From positions 186,069 through 235,963 of the forward strand of contig JANXCQ010000002.1 of NCBI GenBank assembly GCA_025060195.1: 49,895 nucleotides of DNA, read 5' to 3'. The notes under the pieces are model-generated. The model was not told the DNA's origin. It searched no databases and was given only the letters and a program-made list of their open reading frames with translations. The DNA is from Gemmatales bacterium (lineage in GTDB: Bacteria; Planctomycetota; Planctomycetia; Gemmatales; HRBIN36). The position numbers and the translations under genes are program-made. How positions within the stretch are numbered: the first letter of the stretch is position 1; the number at the start of each line of letters is the position of its first letter. Shown here one piece after another: positions 18,531 through 27,695 of this stretch.

Positions 18531-20849
18531 ATGCGCAGCGGGCATGTCTTCGGCTGGGTGAGCTTAGGGGCGATCGGCAGCTTGTTCTTAGTCGGCTGCC
18601 TCAGTCATAATCCATCTTATTTTCCCTACCTATTGCCCCCTGGAGAAGTAGCTAAGACCCACGCGAAGCCGCGGGGTAAAGGTTATTATGAAAATTTCGA
18701 CCCCTATGCAGTGCGATTGGAGGTGCGTCCCCTAAGTGCCACGAATCCAGTAGGTGCGCAGCAAGTACTAATAGCGACGGTGTTAGATCGCAACGGCCAA
18801 CCGCGGCGGAGTCGGCGGGTGGAATGGATGTTAGAAGGGCCGGGGCATATTCTCGAGGTGGATGAAAGCGGTTACGATGCGGGGCGGGGTTGGAAGGAAG
18901 GCGATCGGTATGCAGTCAGCTACACGAGTTATTTCGAGCATCGGGTTACCCGCGGTACGCCCCAGCCCGAAGATGATTTCGTGATTCGACCGGGACAGAC
19001 GTGGTGTGTGATCACATCGCCCATCGAGGGGGAGTCGCGCGTCACCGTATATGCACCGGGGATCCATAACTGGGAACAGCGTACGGTGACGGTAAACTTA
19101 GTATGGGTCAATGCGGCGTGGGAGTTTCCGCCTCCTACGTCCGGACGCCCTGGTGCACCGGTGAGTTTAGTCACTCGCGTCTTTCGGCGTGGAGATCAGG
19201 CACCGCTTAGTGGTTATCGTGTACGGTATACTGTCTTAGACGGTGCACCAGTAGTCTTCATGCCTACTCAGCAGCCCGTGATTGAGGTAACGACGGATAG
19301 CCAAGGTCAGGCTGTAGCTCAAGCTATGTTAGCTCGCGCACTCGCCCATACGACAAGAATTAGTATCGAGATTTTGCGTGCTGGGGAAGGAAGCTCCGCA
19401 AGTGTTGTCCTGGGTAGGGGCGAGACCTGGATTCAATGGGTAGCTGGAGGTTTGACTTTATCGAAAACAGGTCCTGCCAGTACAGCGCCCGGACAGACTG
19501 TTAACTATGTCATAAGCATAACAAATACTGGGCCCGTGGAGACCGAAGCCATTACTGTGCGCGACTTAGTACCCGATCATCTAAGTTTCTTGCAGTCGCA
19601 ACCGCCTGCGAATGTCGAGGGAAGGGAGCTTATCTGGACGTTAGGGCCCCTGGCGCCAGGACGATCACATACGATTCAGGCCCAATTTCGTGCTGAGAAA
19701 ACAGGGCGCGTGGTGAATCGTTGCTCGGCCATCAGTGCTGAGGGATTGCGGGCAGAAGCGGAGGCAGTTACGGAGGTGGCAGCGCCGGGACTTAGTCTGG
19801 CGGTTCAAGGACCGAACCGCGTCACGGTAGGCGCAGCCATGACCTTGCAGATTACGGTAACGAACACGGGAACAGGGCCAGCTACGAATGTGATGCTGCG
19901 GGCCGATTTCGATCCAGGACTCAGTCATCCGCACGCACCGGGGTCTACCGCCTTAACTACTGGACCATTTAATATCCCCGCAGGCGCCAGTCGCACCGAG
20001 CGGCTTACGCTTACGCCCATCAAAGAGGGACAATATCGCGTTAGGTTGACAGCTACAGCTGATGGAAATCTTCGAAGTATTGCCGATCACGAGGTGCAAG
20101 TGGATAAACCTCAGCTGCAACTGGAACTCAAGATGCCCCCAGTGCGCTATGTTCGCGCTCCCGTGGATATAGACATCCAGGTGCGTAATAGCGGAACGGG
20201 GCCGATAAATAACTTATATATAACTGCGCAGTTACCATCCGAATTAGGCTTTATATCGGCCAGTGACGGCGGCCAATTGCGGGGCTTAGAAGTGAGCTGG
20301 TTTATTGCAAGCTTAGGGCCCGGGGAAGTGAGAACTTTTCGCATCACGTGCGTCGCGCAGCGACTTGCGGAAAAAGCCTCGTGTCGGATTCAAGCACGTA
20401 CTGATGCAGGGTTAATACAAACTGCGGAGGCCAGTATAGAGATTCGGGGCGCGCCGGCCTTGCGTTTGGAGATGGTTGATATAGGTGACCCACTAACCGT
20501 GGGTAATCTCGTGCGTTACGAAGTTAATCTAACAAACACGGGAACGTTAGCGGATAGCGATGTGACCTTAGTCGCAGTAATACCACCGCAGTTAGAATTG
20601 GTAACGGCCCAAGGCCCCGCTAATACAAAAGGACAAGTTAAGGATAATATCGTAACATTTCCGCCAGTGGCGCGGTTAGAGCCTGGACAAGTATTAGTGT
20701 TTCAGATTCAGTGTCGGGGGAAAGTGCCAGGCGATGCGCGGTTTCGCATTGAAGTGAGAAGTGCGGCGTTGGGGAAGGAACCGCTGATTCGCGAGGAAGC
20801 CACAACCGTTGTGGGTACGATCCCTCCGCCGGGCAACCAGCCGGAATAA
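18531..20849 (+). CDS. Lipoprotein with repeated DUF11-type beta domains
   Basis: A 772-residue predicted lipoprotein: signal peptide, then lipobox LVGC with Cys23. Residues about 55-300 contain two or more bacterial-Ig-like stretches. From about 305 onward come repeated DUF11/CARDB-like modules of roughly 110-120 residues. Each has a strand such as PGQTVNYVISITNTGP, VGAAMTLQITVTNTGTGPA, RAPVDIDIQVRNSGTGP or VGNLVRYEVNLTNTGT, four repeats in all. DUF11 domains are extracellular and stalk- or wall-associated; no enzymatic motif is visible. The start has only a weak ribosome binding site but fits the signal peptide. Leucine TTA codons are frequent here and in the two preceding genes compared with the respiratory genes. 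Confidence 0.85.
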   Translation: MRSGHVFGWVSLGAIGSLFLVGCLSHNPSYFPYLLPPGEVAKTHAKPRGKGYYENFDPYAVRLEVRPLSATNPVGAQQVLIATVLDRNGQPRRSRRVEWMLEGPGHILEVDESGYDAGRGWKEGDRYAVSYTSYFEHRVTRGTPQPEDDFVIRPGQTWCVITSPIEGESRVTVYAPGIHNWEQRTVTVNLVWVNAAWEFPPPTSGRPGAPVSLVTRVFRRGDQAPLSGYRVRYTVLDGAPVVFMPTQQPVIEVTTDSQGQAVAQAMLARALAHTTRISIEILRAGEGSSASVVLGRGETWIQWVAGGLTLSKTGPASTAPGQTVNYVISITNTGPVETEAITVRDLVPDHLSFLQSQPPANVEGRELIWTLGPLAPGRSHTIQAQFRAEKTGRVVNRCSAISAEGLRAEAEAVTEVAAPGLSLAVQGPNRVTVGAAMTLQITVTNTGTGPATNVMLRADFDPGLSHPHAPGSTALTTGPFNIPAGASRTERLTLTPIKEGQYRVRLTATADGNLRSIADHEVQVDKPQLQLELKMPPVRYVRAPVDIDIQVRNSGTGPINNLYITAQLPSELGFISASDGGQLRGLEVSWFIASLGPGEVRTFRITCVAQRLAEKASCRIQARTDAGLIQTAEASIEIRGAPALRLEMVDIGDPLTVGNLVRYEVNLTNTGTLADSDVTLVAVIPPQLELVTAQGPANTKGQVKDNIVTFPPVARLEPGQVLVFQIQCRGKVPGDARFRIEVRSAALGKEPLIREEATTVVGTIPPPGNQPE

Positions 20850-20858
20850 CTCACACGT

Positions 20859-20872
20859 TTAGCTTAGGCTAA
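20859..20872. terminator. Small hairpin between convergent genes
   Basis: TTAGC at 20859-20863 and GCTAA at 20868-20872 can pair around a 4-base loop, in the 45-base gap between the convergent DUF11 and HEAT-repeat genes. The stem is short and lacks a clear U-tract, so terminator function is only suggested by position. Confidence 0.25.
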
Positions 20873-20894
20873 TCGAGCATGCCAAACTTAGACC

Positions 20895-21611
20895 CTATAT
20901 TGACTTCGCGGTAATTTTCTTAAGGGCGATGTTAGCGATAATGCGAAAATCTCTGCTCTTGGCGAAGAACTTATCAGCTAAAAGGTCTTTGATAACTGGT
21001 ACGGCCTCTTTCGCGGCAGGCCCGATGTTGCCGAGGGCTTCCACGAGTGCGGCGGTGACTTCGAGCCGACTGGCTAAGTCCCCGGCTTTACCGATAAATT
21101 TCGGCGGCTCCCTGATGCGTTTGATGAGAGCAGGAACTGCAGGAGCAGCGTCAGGCCCTATGGCTCCTAGGGCTTTCGCGAGGGTGCGTACCATAAGCGG
21201 GTCGGATGTGGCTTCCAGCGCTTGGGCCAGAGCTTTGACGGCAGGTTTACCGATCTTGCTTAAGGCTGAAGCTGCGGCTTCTGCTTCTTCCCGTTGGGGC
21301 GCGGACAACAGGCGAATCAGGTCGGGCACGGCCGCGGCAGCGTCGGCACCGATAGCGCCTAAGGCGCGCGCGGCGAATCGGCGGACAAATTGATCCCGGT
21401 CATGTAATGCTGCTTGCAGCGTGGGTACCGCGGCTCGGGCTTGCGGGCCGAGTTTTTCTAAGGCTAATGCCGCTTGCCTACGAATATCGGGGTCGGGAGA
21501 CTTGAGAGCTTTGACATAGGCGGCGACGTCGCTCTCGACCTGGGCTAACACTAGAGCTGTGGTAAGGGTTCCGAGGAGCAGCGCCAAGACAATCTGGTCT
21601 ACGCGAAACAT
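20895..21611 (-). CDS. Exported HEAT-repeat protein
   Basis: A 238-residue protein. The start at 21611 is chosen over an in-frame start 45 bases upstream because GGAGGGAA lies just before it and the protein then opens with a clean signal peptide (MFRVDQIVLALLLG to about residue 24). The mature part consists of about five helical HEAT/PBS-like repeats of 30-40 residues, each with the pattern 'DxxxRxxAAxALxxIGxxAxxAVPxLxxxL' (for example LGAIGADAAAAVPDLIRLL and LGAIGPDAAPAVPALI). These repeats make curved solenoids for protein-protein contact. No catalytic residues are seen. The partner is unknown. Confidence 0.85.
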   Translation of the reverse strand: MFRVDQIVLALLLGTLTTALVLAQVESDVAAYVKALKSPDPDIRRQAALALEKLGPQARAAVPTLQAALHDRDQFVRRFAARALGAIGADAAAAVPDLIRLLSAPQREEAEAAASALSKIGKPAVKALAQALEATSDPLMVRTLAKALGAIGPDAAPAVPALIKRIREPPKFIGKAGDLASRLEVTAALVEALGNIGPAAKEAVPVIKDLLADKFFAKSRDFRIIANIALKKITAKSI

Positions 21612-21694
21612 AAGCCTATTCCCTCCGAAATGCGCAAGAGCGCTTAGTCCCCGCAATATTTAGACGCTCCGAGCAAACCAGAGTTCCGCGCTCT

Positions 21695-21700
21695 TATAAT
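21695..21700 (+). promoter_or_regulatory. Possible -10 element (TATAAT) before the BFD-type ferredoxin gene
   Basis: A perfect TATAAT lies 18 bases before the GTG start codon at 21719. A convincing -35 box at the right distance (around 21671-21676) is not present. If used, the transcript leader would be only about a dozen bases and would begin near the ribosome binding site GGGGGAGG. Confidence 0.35.
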
Positions 21701-21718
21701 GTCGGGGGAGGTTGTGCG

Positions 21719-22045
21719 GTGAATTTAGACGACAAGATCTGCTATTGCTTTCACGTGACCAGGAGGAAGTTGGTGAACTTTTGTCGGCGCCGTCGTCCCC
21801 GAGTAGCGAGCCAGTTATCAGAGTGTGGTGGGGCGGGGACGGGCTGTGGCTGGTGTGTGCCGTTTTTGCGGATGATTTTTCTCGAGTGGCAAAGTGGGGA
21901 GAGCGTTCGGGAACTGGAGCAGATCTCTCCCGAGGAGTACGCCCAACGACGGGCTGCCTATATTCGCGCGGGCCGAGGCCAGCCCCCATTGGGAGCGAAG
22001 CCGGTCTCATCTGCATCAGAGAATATACAGGGGCAGGCGCCCTGA
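21719..22045 (+). CDS. Small BFD-like [2Fe-2S] protein
   Basis: A 108-residue protein starting at GTG (21719), preceded by GGGGGAGG. It fits the bacterioferritin-associated-ferredoxin (BFD) [2Fe-2S] fold: CYC at C8/C10 and GCGWC at C43/C46 give the CxC...CxxC ligand set, with GAGTGCGWCVPFL matching the family's helix-turn. An extra cysteine is at C36. The segment between the pairs is unusually arginine-rich (four consecutive Arg at about 23-26). A hydrophilic tail of about 45 residues follows the domain. BFD proteins take part in iron release from ferritin, or the domain occurs in redox enzymes as an electron relay. No bacterioferritin gene is in the window, so its partner is unknown. Confidence 0.8.
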   Translation: MNLDDKICYCFHVTRRKLVNFCRRRRPRVASQLSECGGAGTGCGWCVPFLRMIFLEWQSGESVRELEQISPEEYAQRRAAYIRAGRGQPPLGAKPVSSASENIQGQAP

Positions 22046-22133
22046 GCTAAGTTAGGCATTCGTTTTCAGCCCAATCTGTGATGAATCGTTCACGGCCGTT
22101 GAATAGCGCTTGCAGCGTTGGAGAATTCGCACG

Positions 22134-22967
22134 TCAGGGCAGGGCAAGAATCCCGAGAACAGCGAGACTTTCGAGAGCGGCACCCGTGCACGACAACCGA
22201 GGCCAGTACAGCCGATAGGGCTCTGGGTCGCCGGGCAGGGCGTAGCCCGCGTTATATTCCAGCGACCAAGGCCACTGAGCTCCCAGGTTGTACGGCAAGA
22301 GCGCCACATCAAGATAAAACTTGCCGGCCGAGAGCAACGGCTGGAAGATGCCCGCATCCCAACCGTAGCGTTCGACGTTTTTATCTTCAAAATAAAGTGG
22401 CTGGTAAGCAGTGATCGGGGCGGGGATGGTGGAGACTAAACGTGGCCAGGCACGCCCCTGATAGGTAACTCCCGGAGGTGCGACGGGCACATCGGCTGGA
22501 AAAGTCGCTCGCGCTTCCTGATCGCGTTGCTCCTGGCGCAGCCGCTCGCGAAACTCCTGCTCGGATTCTAACCGAAAGAGCCGCTCGGGGGTAGGTACTT
22601 CGAGAGGCTCGACATAACCAGCCATGGGCGGCGTCGCTGGTTGAGCAGCCTTAGGTGCTTGGCCAACCGGCGCACCTACTTGGGGGCGTGGTCCTGGGAC
22701 TACCTGACTGTGTAGTGGTGTCGGTTCCCAACCGCTTGGTGGCGGAGGCGTAGAACTTTCGGCAGTGGACGAGGGATGCACTTGCGGTGGGCGTGCTTCT
22801 GACCCAGACGGATCCCCAAGCAACGGTGGCGTGCCGCGAATCGGTGGTCCTAATTGGGCTGAAACCGCACTCGTGGTAGTGGGCAAGACCAAACGATAAA
22901 CTGGTGGTGCCGGCGCACCCAACTCTTGAGCCAGTAGGTTACCAGCACGGCTCCAAAGCAAGCTCAC
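22134..22967 (-). CDS. Proline-rich planctomycete protein with conserved C-terminal domain, start uncertain
   Basis: The frame is open well upstream into guaB, but plausible starts after the guaB stop are limited. GTG at 22967 gives 277 residues and a short hydrophobic leader ending near LLAQ. An earlier ATG at 23111 would overlap guaB by about 70 bases. Residues about 20-125 are rich in Pro, Ser and Thr and probably disordered. The C-terminal part, with ITAYQPLYFEDKNVERYGW and LDVALLPYNLGAQ, resembles a domain recurring in planctomycete hypothetical proteins ('QPLYFExxNxERYG...LPYxxG'), recalled from memory rather than searched. Function is unknown; export is likely. Confidence 0.65.
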   Translation of the reverse strand: MSLLWSRAGNLLAQELGAPAPPVYRLVLPTTTSAVSAQLGPPIRGTPPLLGDPSGSEARPPQVHPSSTAESSTPPPPSGWEPTPLHSQVVPGPRPQVGAPVGQAPKAAQPATPPMAGYVEPLEVPTPERLFRLESEQEFRERLRQEQRDQEARATFPADVPVAPPGVTYQGRAWPRLVSTIPAPITAYQPLYFEDKNVERYGWDAGIFQPLLSAGKFYLDVALLPYNLGAQWPWSLEYNAGYALPGDPEPYRLYWPRLSCTGAALESLAVLGILALP

Positions 22968-23037
22968 GCAGCATAGTATCTTCCAAGTGCTCAGGCACAG
23001 ACCGCGCGAAGTGGTCTGTAGGCCAAGCCAACTCCGC

Positions 23038-24528
23038 CTAGTCGCCTGCAGATTCCGCGAATTCGTAGCTGGTGCTATAATTGGGGGCTTCCTGGGTAAT
23101 AGTGATGTCATGGGGATGGCTCTCCCGCACTGAGGCTTGAGTGACCAGAATAAAGCGGGTGCGTGTGCGCAGTTCCTCGATGTTGCGACAGCCACAATAG
23201 CCCATACCCGCACGCAGCCCACCTACGAGCTGATAAACGAACTGCGAGAGGGGCCCTTTGTACGGGACGCGCCCTTCAACGCCTTCAGGCACGAGCTTGC
23301 TCGGCGCACCGTCTTTCTCCTGTCCGGCTTGCCGATACCGCTCGCTGGAGCCAGACATCATAGCGCCCAGCGAACCCATACCGCGATATGCTTTGAAGGT
23401 GCGACCCTTATAGATAATCACCTGCCCGGGACTTTCCGCTACCCCGGCAAAGAGTCCGCCGATCATAACGCTATGCGCGCCCGCGGCCAGCGCCTTAGTA
23501 ATATCGCCCGAATACCGGATGCCGCCGTCGGCGATCACGGGAATATCCGTGCCTTCCAGCGCCTTGGCCGCATTAGCAATCGCAGTGATTTGCGGCACGC
23601 CGACGCCCGAAATCACCCGTGTGGTGCAAATCGAACCAGGGCCGATGCCCACTTTCACCGCGTCCGCTCCCGCATCGGCCAGGGCCAGCGCTCCTTCTGC
23701 GGTCGCCACGTTGCCGGCGATCACGTCAATGTCGAACATCCGTTTGAGCTTGCGGACTGTTTCGAGCACATTTGCCGAGTGTCCGTGCGCTGCATCTACG
23801 ACGAGAACATCCACCTCAGCGCGGACTAACGATGCCGCACGCTCGAAATCGTACACTCCCACCGCCGCGCCTACCCGCAACCGCCCCCGCTTATCCTTGC
23901 AGGCGTTGGGGTAGTTCATCATCTTGTCAATGTCTTTGATGGTGATCAGCCCCTTCAGTCTATTATTTTCGTCCACCAGCAGCAGTTTCTCGACTTTATT
24001 TGCCGTCAGAATCCGACTCGCCGCTTCTAATGTTGTATCTTCAGGCGCTGTTACAAGATTGTCTTTCGTCATAACTTCACAAACTCGCTGCTGATTATCG
24101 GTCAGAAAACGCAGGTCGCGGCGCGTGATGATGCCGCGGAGATAACCGTTTTCTGTGATCGGGATACCACTCACGTTATATTCTTCCATAACTCGCCGCG
24201 CTTGGCCGACGGTGGCATCGGGAGGCAACGTTATCGGATCGGTAATGATTCCGTTCTCTGAGCGCTTTACTTTGATCACCTCGCGGGTCTGATCCTCGAT
24301 AGACATGTTTTTGTGAATAATCCCCAAACCACCCTCTTGGGCTAAGGCGATGGCCAATTCGCTTTCCGTTACCGTGTCCATGGGCGACGAAACCAACGGG
24401 ATATTGATGCGAATATTGCGCGTCAGCCAAGTGCGTACATCTACGTCGCGGGGTAAGACCTCACTATACCCAGGCTCCAACAAAACGTCGTCAAAGGTAA
24501 TGCCGTGATAGGCGATTCTTTCCCACAT
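23038..24528 (-). CDS. guaB: Inosine-5'-monophosphate dehydrogenase
   Basis: A 496-residue IMP dehydrogenase, which oxidises IMP to XMP with NAD+ as the committed step of GMP synthesis. The start at 24528 is chosen over an upstream in-frame ATG because GGAGGGAGG precedes it and because family members begin close to [14 protein letters not shown]. Two CBS domains (about 95-210) interrupt the barrel. The catalytic loop is GPGSICTTR with the nucleophile at C301, and the flap holds [10 protein letters not shown]. The C-terminal [11 protein letters not shown] segment is also typical. Length and all blocks are normal, so it is probably fully functional. Confidence 0.96.
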   Translation of the reverse strand: MWERIAYHGITFDDVLLEPGYSEVLPRDVDVRTWLTRNIRINIPLVSSPMDTVTESELAIALAQEGGLGIIHKNMSIEDQTREVIKVKRSENGIITDPITLPPDATVGQARRVMEEYNVSGIPITENGYLRGIITRRDLRFLTDNQQRVCEVMTKDNLVTAPEDTTLEAASRILTANKVEKLLLVDENNRLKGLITIKDIDKMMNYPNACKDKRGRLRVGAAVGVYDFERAASLVRAEVDVLVVDAAHGHSANVLETVRKLKRMFDIDVIAGNVATAEGALALADAGADAVKVGIGPGSICTTRVISGVGVPQITAIANAAKALEGTDIPVIADGGIRYSGDITKALAAGAHSVMIGGLFAGVAESPGQVIIYKGRTFKAYRGMGSLGAMMSGSSERYRQAGQEKDGAPSKLVPEGVEGRVPYKGPLSQFVYQLVGGLRAGMGYCGCRNIEELRTRTRFILVTQASVRESHPHDITITQEAPNYSTSYEFAESAGD

Positions 24529-24670
24529 GGATCGGCCTCCCTCCGCTACGGCGCCGCTTCGAGCCAGCACACTCTGCCGAGTCCACCATTCACTGACGAC
24601 CAGCCTTCGGAGCTTTGTGTCCCGCCGCGAAGGCCTTGCCGGTCGAAGTGCGACGCCAAGTGTTTTCCTC

Positions 24671-24676
24671 ATTATA
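24671..24676 (-). promoter_or_regulatory. Possible -10 element upstream of guaB
   Basis: TATAAT reads on the minus strand at this position, about 140 bases before the guaB start. A TTGCGA lies upstream but only 14 bases away, too close for a standard spacer. The gap between ispE and guaB would otherwise lack a promoter, so this is a weak candidate. Confidence 0.27.
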
Positions 24677-24821
24677 GCTTGACCGATTGCTCGCAACGTA
24701 GCCGCACCCCAGCGCGGAACTGACGTCGCCGGAACGCCGCCTGATGCTTAGGTCTGACCGGCTTCTTATTTGCCTCTGCCCCTAAGCCGATCGACGCGTT
24801 TTCTAACTAGCTCAGGAAATG

Positions 24822-25808
24822 CTAATCGCGTTGCCCCTCATACGGATGCGGCATATGACGTTCCCGGTAACGGCTGTCATCGAGCGTAGGCACCACATAA
24901 ACTTGGAACGGTATCGCCTCTTGCCCCGGAACCAGCGTTCTAAGTTTTGCGCAGAGACCCTCGGCCTCCTCATAATCCGAGCAAAGGAAAAAGAATGTCC
25001 CGCCGCTACCACTGAGTCGAACGTGACTCAAGCCAGCCTGCTCCAACAATTCACGCAACCTGACCAGGTCGGGACAGACGATGTAGGCTGCCTCTTCCAA
25101 ACGATTGAACAGGTGTGCTCTGATGCGTGGCACTTCATCTTGAACCAATGCTCGAGAGAAATCCTCTTCAGAACGAGGTACGGAAGGAACACGCACCTGG
25201 GCATACACACTCGCTGTGCTGACAGGCCAAAGCGGCACTATCAGCCCAAGCCAATACGTACGCGCCATCGGCCAAGGAGAAACTATCTCGCCCCGTCCCC
25301 GGCACCAGGCCGCGGCCCCGTGCAAGAAAAAAGCCACGTCACTACCTATTCGAGCCGCAAGTGTAGCCAACTCCGCCCCACTAAGGCCTAATCCCCAAAA
25401 CGTATTCAACAACAACAAGGTCGCCGCGGCATCGCTCGAACCGCCCCCGAGCCCCGCTCCAAGGGGTATGCGCTTCTCTAATACCAAGTGTGCGCCATAC
25501 CGACAACCTGTTGCTTCTCTCAAACATGCTGCCGCTCGCCATACTAAGTTCTCAGATTTATTAGATAATGTCAGCGACCTTACACCACCTGCCGATTCGG
25601 GATATTTGACCTCTAAGCTAATTTCTTTCGACGGCCCTTCGAAGGCAATTAAGTAATCGCATAAGTCGACTGCCACCATAAACGTAACGATTTCATGGTA
25701 ACCATCACTGCGCTTCCCGAGCACCTCTAAGAACCAGTTAACCTTAGCAGGTGCGTAAATAGCAAGAGGACCACTCCTGGTAGCGACCGGCGGAGATCCT
25801 TCTGTCAT
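24822..25808 (-). CDS. ispE: 4-diphosphocytidyl-2-C-methyl-D-erythritol kinase
   Basis: A 328-residue GHMP-family kinase of the non-mevalonate isoprenoid pathway that phosphorylates CDP-methylerythritol with ATP. APAKVNWFLEVLGKRSDGYH holds the catalytic Lys (K22). The GHMP phosphate loop is PLGAGLGGGSSDAA (about 115-128) with D126 as the catalytic Asp. The C-terminal LSGSGGTFF motif is also present. ATG at 25808 is preferred to a TTG seven codons earlier. It is slightly longer than the usual 280-310 residues, with a short C-terminal extension after residue 300. It reads in the same direction as guaB, about 290 bases upstream of it. Confidence 0.93.
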   Translation of the reverse strand: MTEGSPPVATRSGPLAIYAPAKVNWFLEVLGKRSDGYHEIVTFMVAVDLCDYLIAFEGPSKEISLEVKYPESAGGVRSLTLSNKSENLVWRAAACLREATGCRYGAHLVLEKRIPLGAGLGGGSSDAAATLLLLNTFWGLGLSGAELATLAARIGSDVAFFLHGAAAWCRGRGEIVSPWPMARTYWLGLIVPLWPVSTASVYAQVRVPSVPRSEEDFSRALVQDEVPRIRAHLFNRLEEAAYIVCPDLVRLRELLEQAGLSHVRLSGSGGTFFFLCSDYEEAEGLCAKLRTLVPGQEAIPFQVYVVPTLDDSRYRERHMPHPYEGQRD

Positions 25809-25870
25809 GAAGCAAGCCTGATCTAACAATCTAATGGTTGCTCAAGACGGCAGCCAGGGTTGATAAAATG

Positions 25871-25899
25871 ATTATATGTAACGCTTATTTAGGATACAA
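25871..25899 (-). promoter_or_regulatory. Sigma70-type promoter candidate for ispE
   Basis: On the minus strand TTGTAT (25899-25894) is separated by exactly 17 bases from TATAAT (25876-25871). The -10 box is perfect and the -35 box matches three of six. Initiation would fall near 25864, giving a leader of about 55 bases before the ispE ATG. The gap is AT-rich compared with its neighbours. This is one of the two best promoter matches in the window. Confidence 0.5.
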
Positions 25900-25936
25900 T
25901 TCGGCTCATATATGTCCAAAGCGTCGAGCGCGAACG

Positions 25937-27631
25937 TTAGTAGCGCATCTCCACACCAATGTTGATACCTTGCACCCAGAAGTCGCCGTCGCGGAAGCGG
26001 AATGCGGGTCGAGCAGGACCCACTAATACGCCACCCGGCGGTAGCTGCGATGGATTGACCTGCCGATCGATAACGTTTCCAGGCCGTACCACATTAGTCC
26101 AACCTAGGAAGGTATAGCCGACATAGACCTTGATGTAAGGGGTGATATAATAACCGATATTGACCCCAAATTCAGGCACCACGCTGAAGGTATCGCGTTG
26201 GAACCGCCCCATATTAGTGGGGAGCGCCAACAAACCTCCGGGCCCACTAACTGTCCCCATATTTGGGGTTACGATGACCGTCGAGCCGTCAACAATTACC
26301 GTCTGACTCGTGTTGCCGAAAGCTACTTTAGCGCGGCCATCTAGGAACCAGCCTCCCCAGCGGAGTTCCCCCCGCAAACCAATTTGGCCACCATTGAAGG
26401 AATTACGACTGGCAAAGGCATCCTCAATGAGGAAACGCGTCCCCGCAGGTGGGTCGTCCCCTTCCGTCACTAGTAAATCCTCGCGGATAGTCAGGGAGTC
26501 CCGCAGTTGCATATAACGGTAGCCAAAGATGAAATCGAGGTTATATTGCTTGTGCCAAGCGGGATTGGCACCGTAGAGCCAACTTCGCACAAGATTGAGT
26601 TCAAATCCGACCAGCCGACTCTGCAAGGTGACCTCGGCTTGACCAGCCAGTGGGAACAAATCTGGCAGGGGAGGATTAGCAATCAGTTCGGAGTCCTCCT
26701 GGCCGGTTTGAACATTAAAGAATGGTCGGGCTAAGATAGGAATGCCGTTGGAACTAAATAAGTCGCGGCGTGTTTCTTCTGCTAAGAAAAGGAAGGTTCC
26801 CTCAATAGCCCAGACACGACAGGGATCGAACCACCAACCCAAGGTAAAGCGGCCTCCTGAGAATGCATCGTGATCAAGACTCCCCCCTAATAAGACCTGA
26901 GTACTAGGTCGGCCTAAAACACCTAAGTCATCGGCGTTACTCGTCGTAATCAGCGGTGGTATGGACATGGATTTCATCCACCAAATCAGATATTCTAAGT
27001 CGGCATATAAGAGATAAGATGCGCCACGATAGTCCGCAGGGGGACAATTCGCCCAACCCCAGTTCCACGCTCCGGAAATGCACGGATCACACGGTGCACA
27101 GGCCACCGGGCACGCTGGAGTACACCAGTCGGGGCAGGGATCACACACTAAGTTCGCTGGCTGACAGATCGAAGAGTAATCACAACAAGGCACTGTGCCA
27201 AGTGTTGTATAGTCCAATGCCCCTGCCGATGAAGGGGTAACTAATATTAGGGGCTCAAGGAGTGGTGGTACCTGGCTTAGCGTAGCTGGGGGGTGCGCAA
27301 GCGGAGAATGAGGCCAAAAACACACCGGTTGTACTGGCTCCTTATCGAATAATGCGCCGCGCAAGTTAGAAGGTTCGGTCTGGCCTGAGGAAGGACGGGA
27401 CACTTTTCGAGGTGTCCCCAACGTGATCGGAGCTTGGGCCGCGGAGGCTTGTTCTTCCAGCGGAGAATGATTCTTCCTCGGAACGCCGAGCGTCGCTACG
27501 GGCGGACTTGCCTTAGCATCACGACAAGCAAAATTATGCGCGGTAGGTTGTGTCTGGCCCGATGTGGGACTAAGTATGAAGAGCCAATGCAGACAGGTTA
27601 GCGTGCACACATATAGATGGTCCCGCGTCAT
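25937..27631 (-). CDS. BBP7-family outer-membrane beta-barrel protein with cysteine-rich linker
   Basis: A 564-residue protein. The start at 27631 is chosen because a signal peptide (to about residue 28) follows it; longer in-frame starts would place that signal internally. Residues about 30-150 are low-complexity and Pro/Ser/Thr-rich. They are followed by a cysteine-dense segment (11 Cys within about 50 residues, repeated 'CDPC', 'CAPC' and 'CTPAC' elements, bases about 27043-27188). From about residue 205 the sequence matches BBP7 (PF07585-type) barrels of planctomycetes: DLEYLIWWMK, STQVLLGGSL, GGRFTLGWWFDP, FLFLAEE, and alternating hydrophobic strands to the terminal aromatic-rich end. 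Porin-like or structural surface function is inferred from the family. The ribosome binding site is weak. Confidence 0.87.
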   Translation of the reverse strand: MTRDHLYVCTLTCLHWLFILSPTSGQTQPTAHNFACRDAKASPPVATLGVPRKNHSPLEEQASAAQAPITLGTPRKVSRPSSGQTEPSNLRGALFDKEPVQPVCFWPHSPLAHPPATLSQVPPLLEPLILVTPSSAGALDYTTLGTVPCCDYSSICQPANLVCDPCPDWCTPACPVACAPCDPCISGAWNWGWANCPPADYRGASYLLYADLEYLIWWMKSMSIPPLITTSNADDLGVLGRPSTQVLLGGSLDHDAFSGGRFTLGWWFDPCRVWAIEGTFLFLAEETRRDLFSSNGIPILARPFFNVQTGQEDSELIANPPLPDLFPLAGQAEVTLQSRLVGFELNLVRSWLYGANPAWHKQYNLDFIFGYRYMQLRDSLTIREDLLVTEGDDPPAGTRFLIEDAFASRNSFNGGQIGLRGELRWGGWFLDGRAKVAFGNTSQTVIVDGSTVIVTPNMGTVSGPGGLLALPTNMGRFQRDTFSVVPEFGVNIGYYITPYIKVYVGYTFLGWTNVVRPGNVIDRQVNPSQLPPGGVLVGPARPAFRFRDGDFWVQGINIGVEMRY

Positions 27632-27695
27632 GGAGTTGGCCCTGTTTTCTGATAGTTGGTTGAAAGAGGCTTTCCTATATAAGTTAGCCGAGGCT

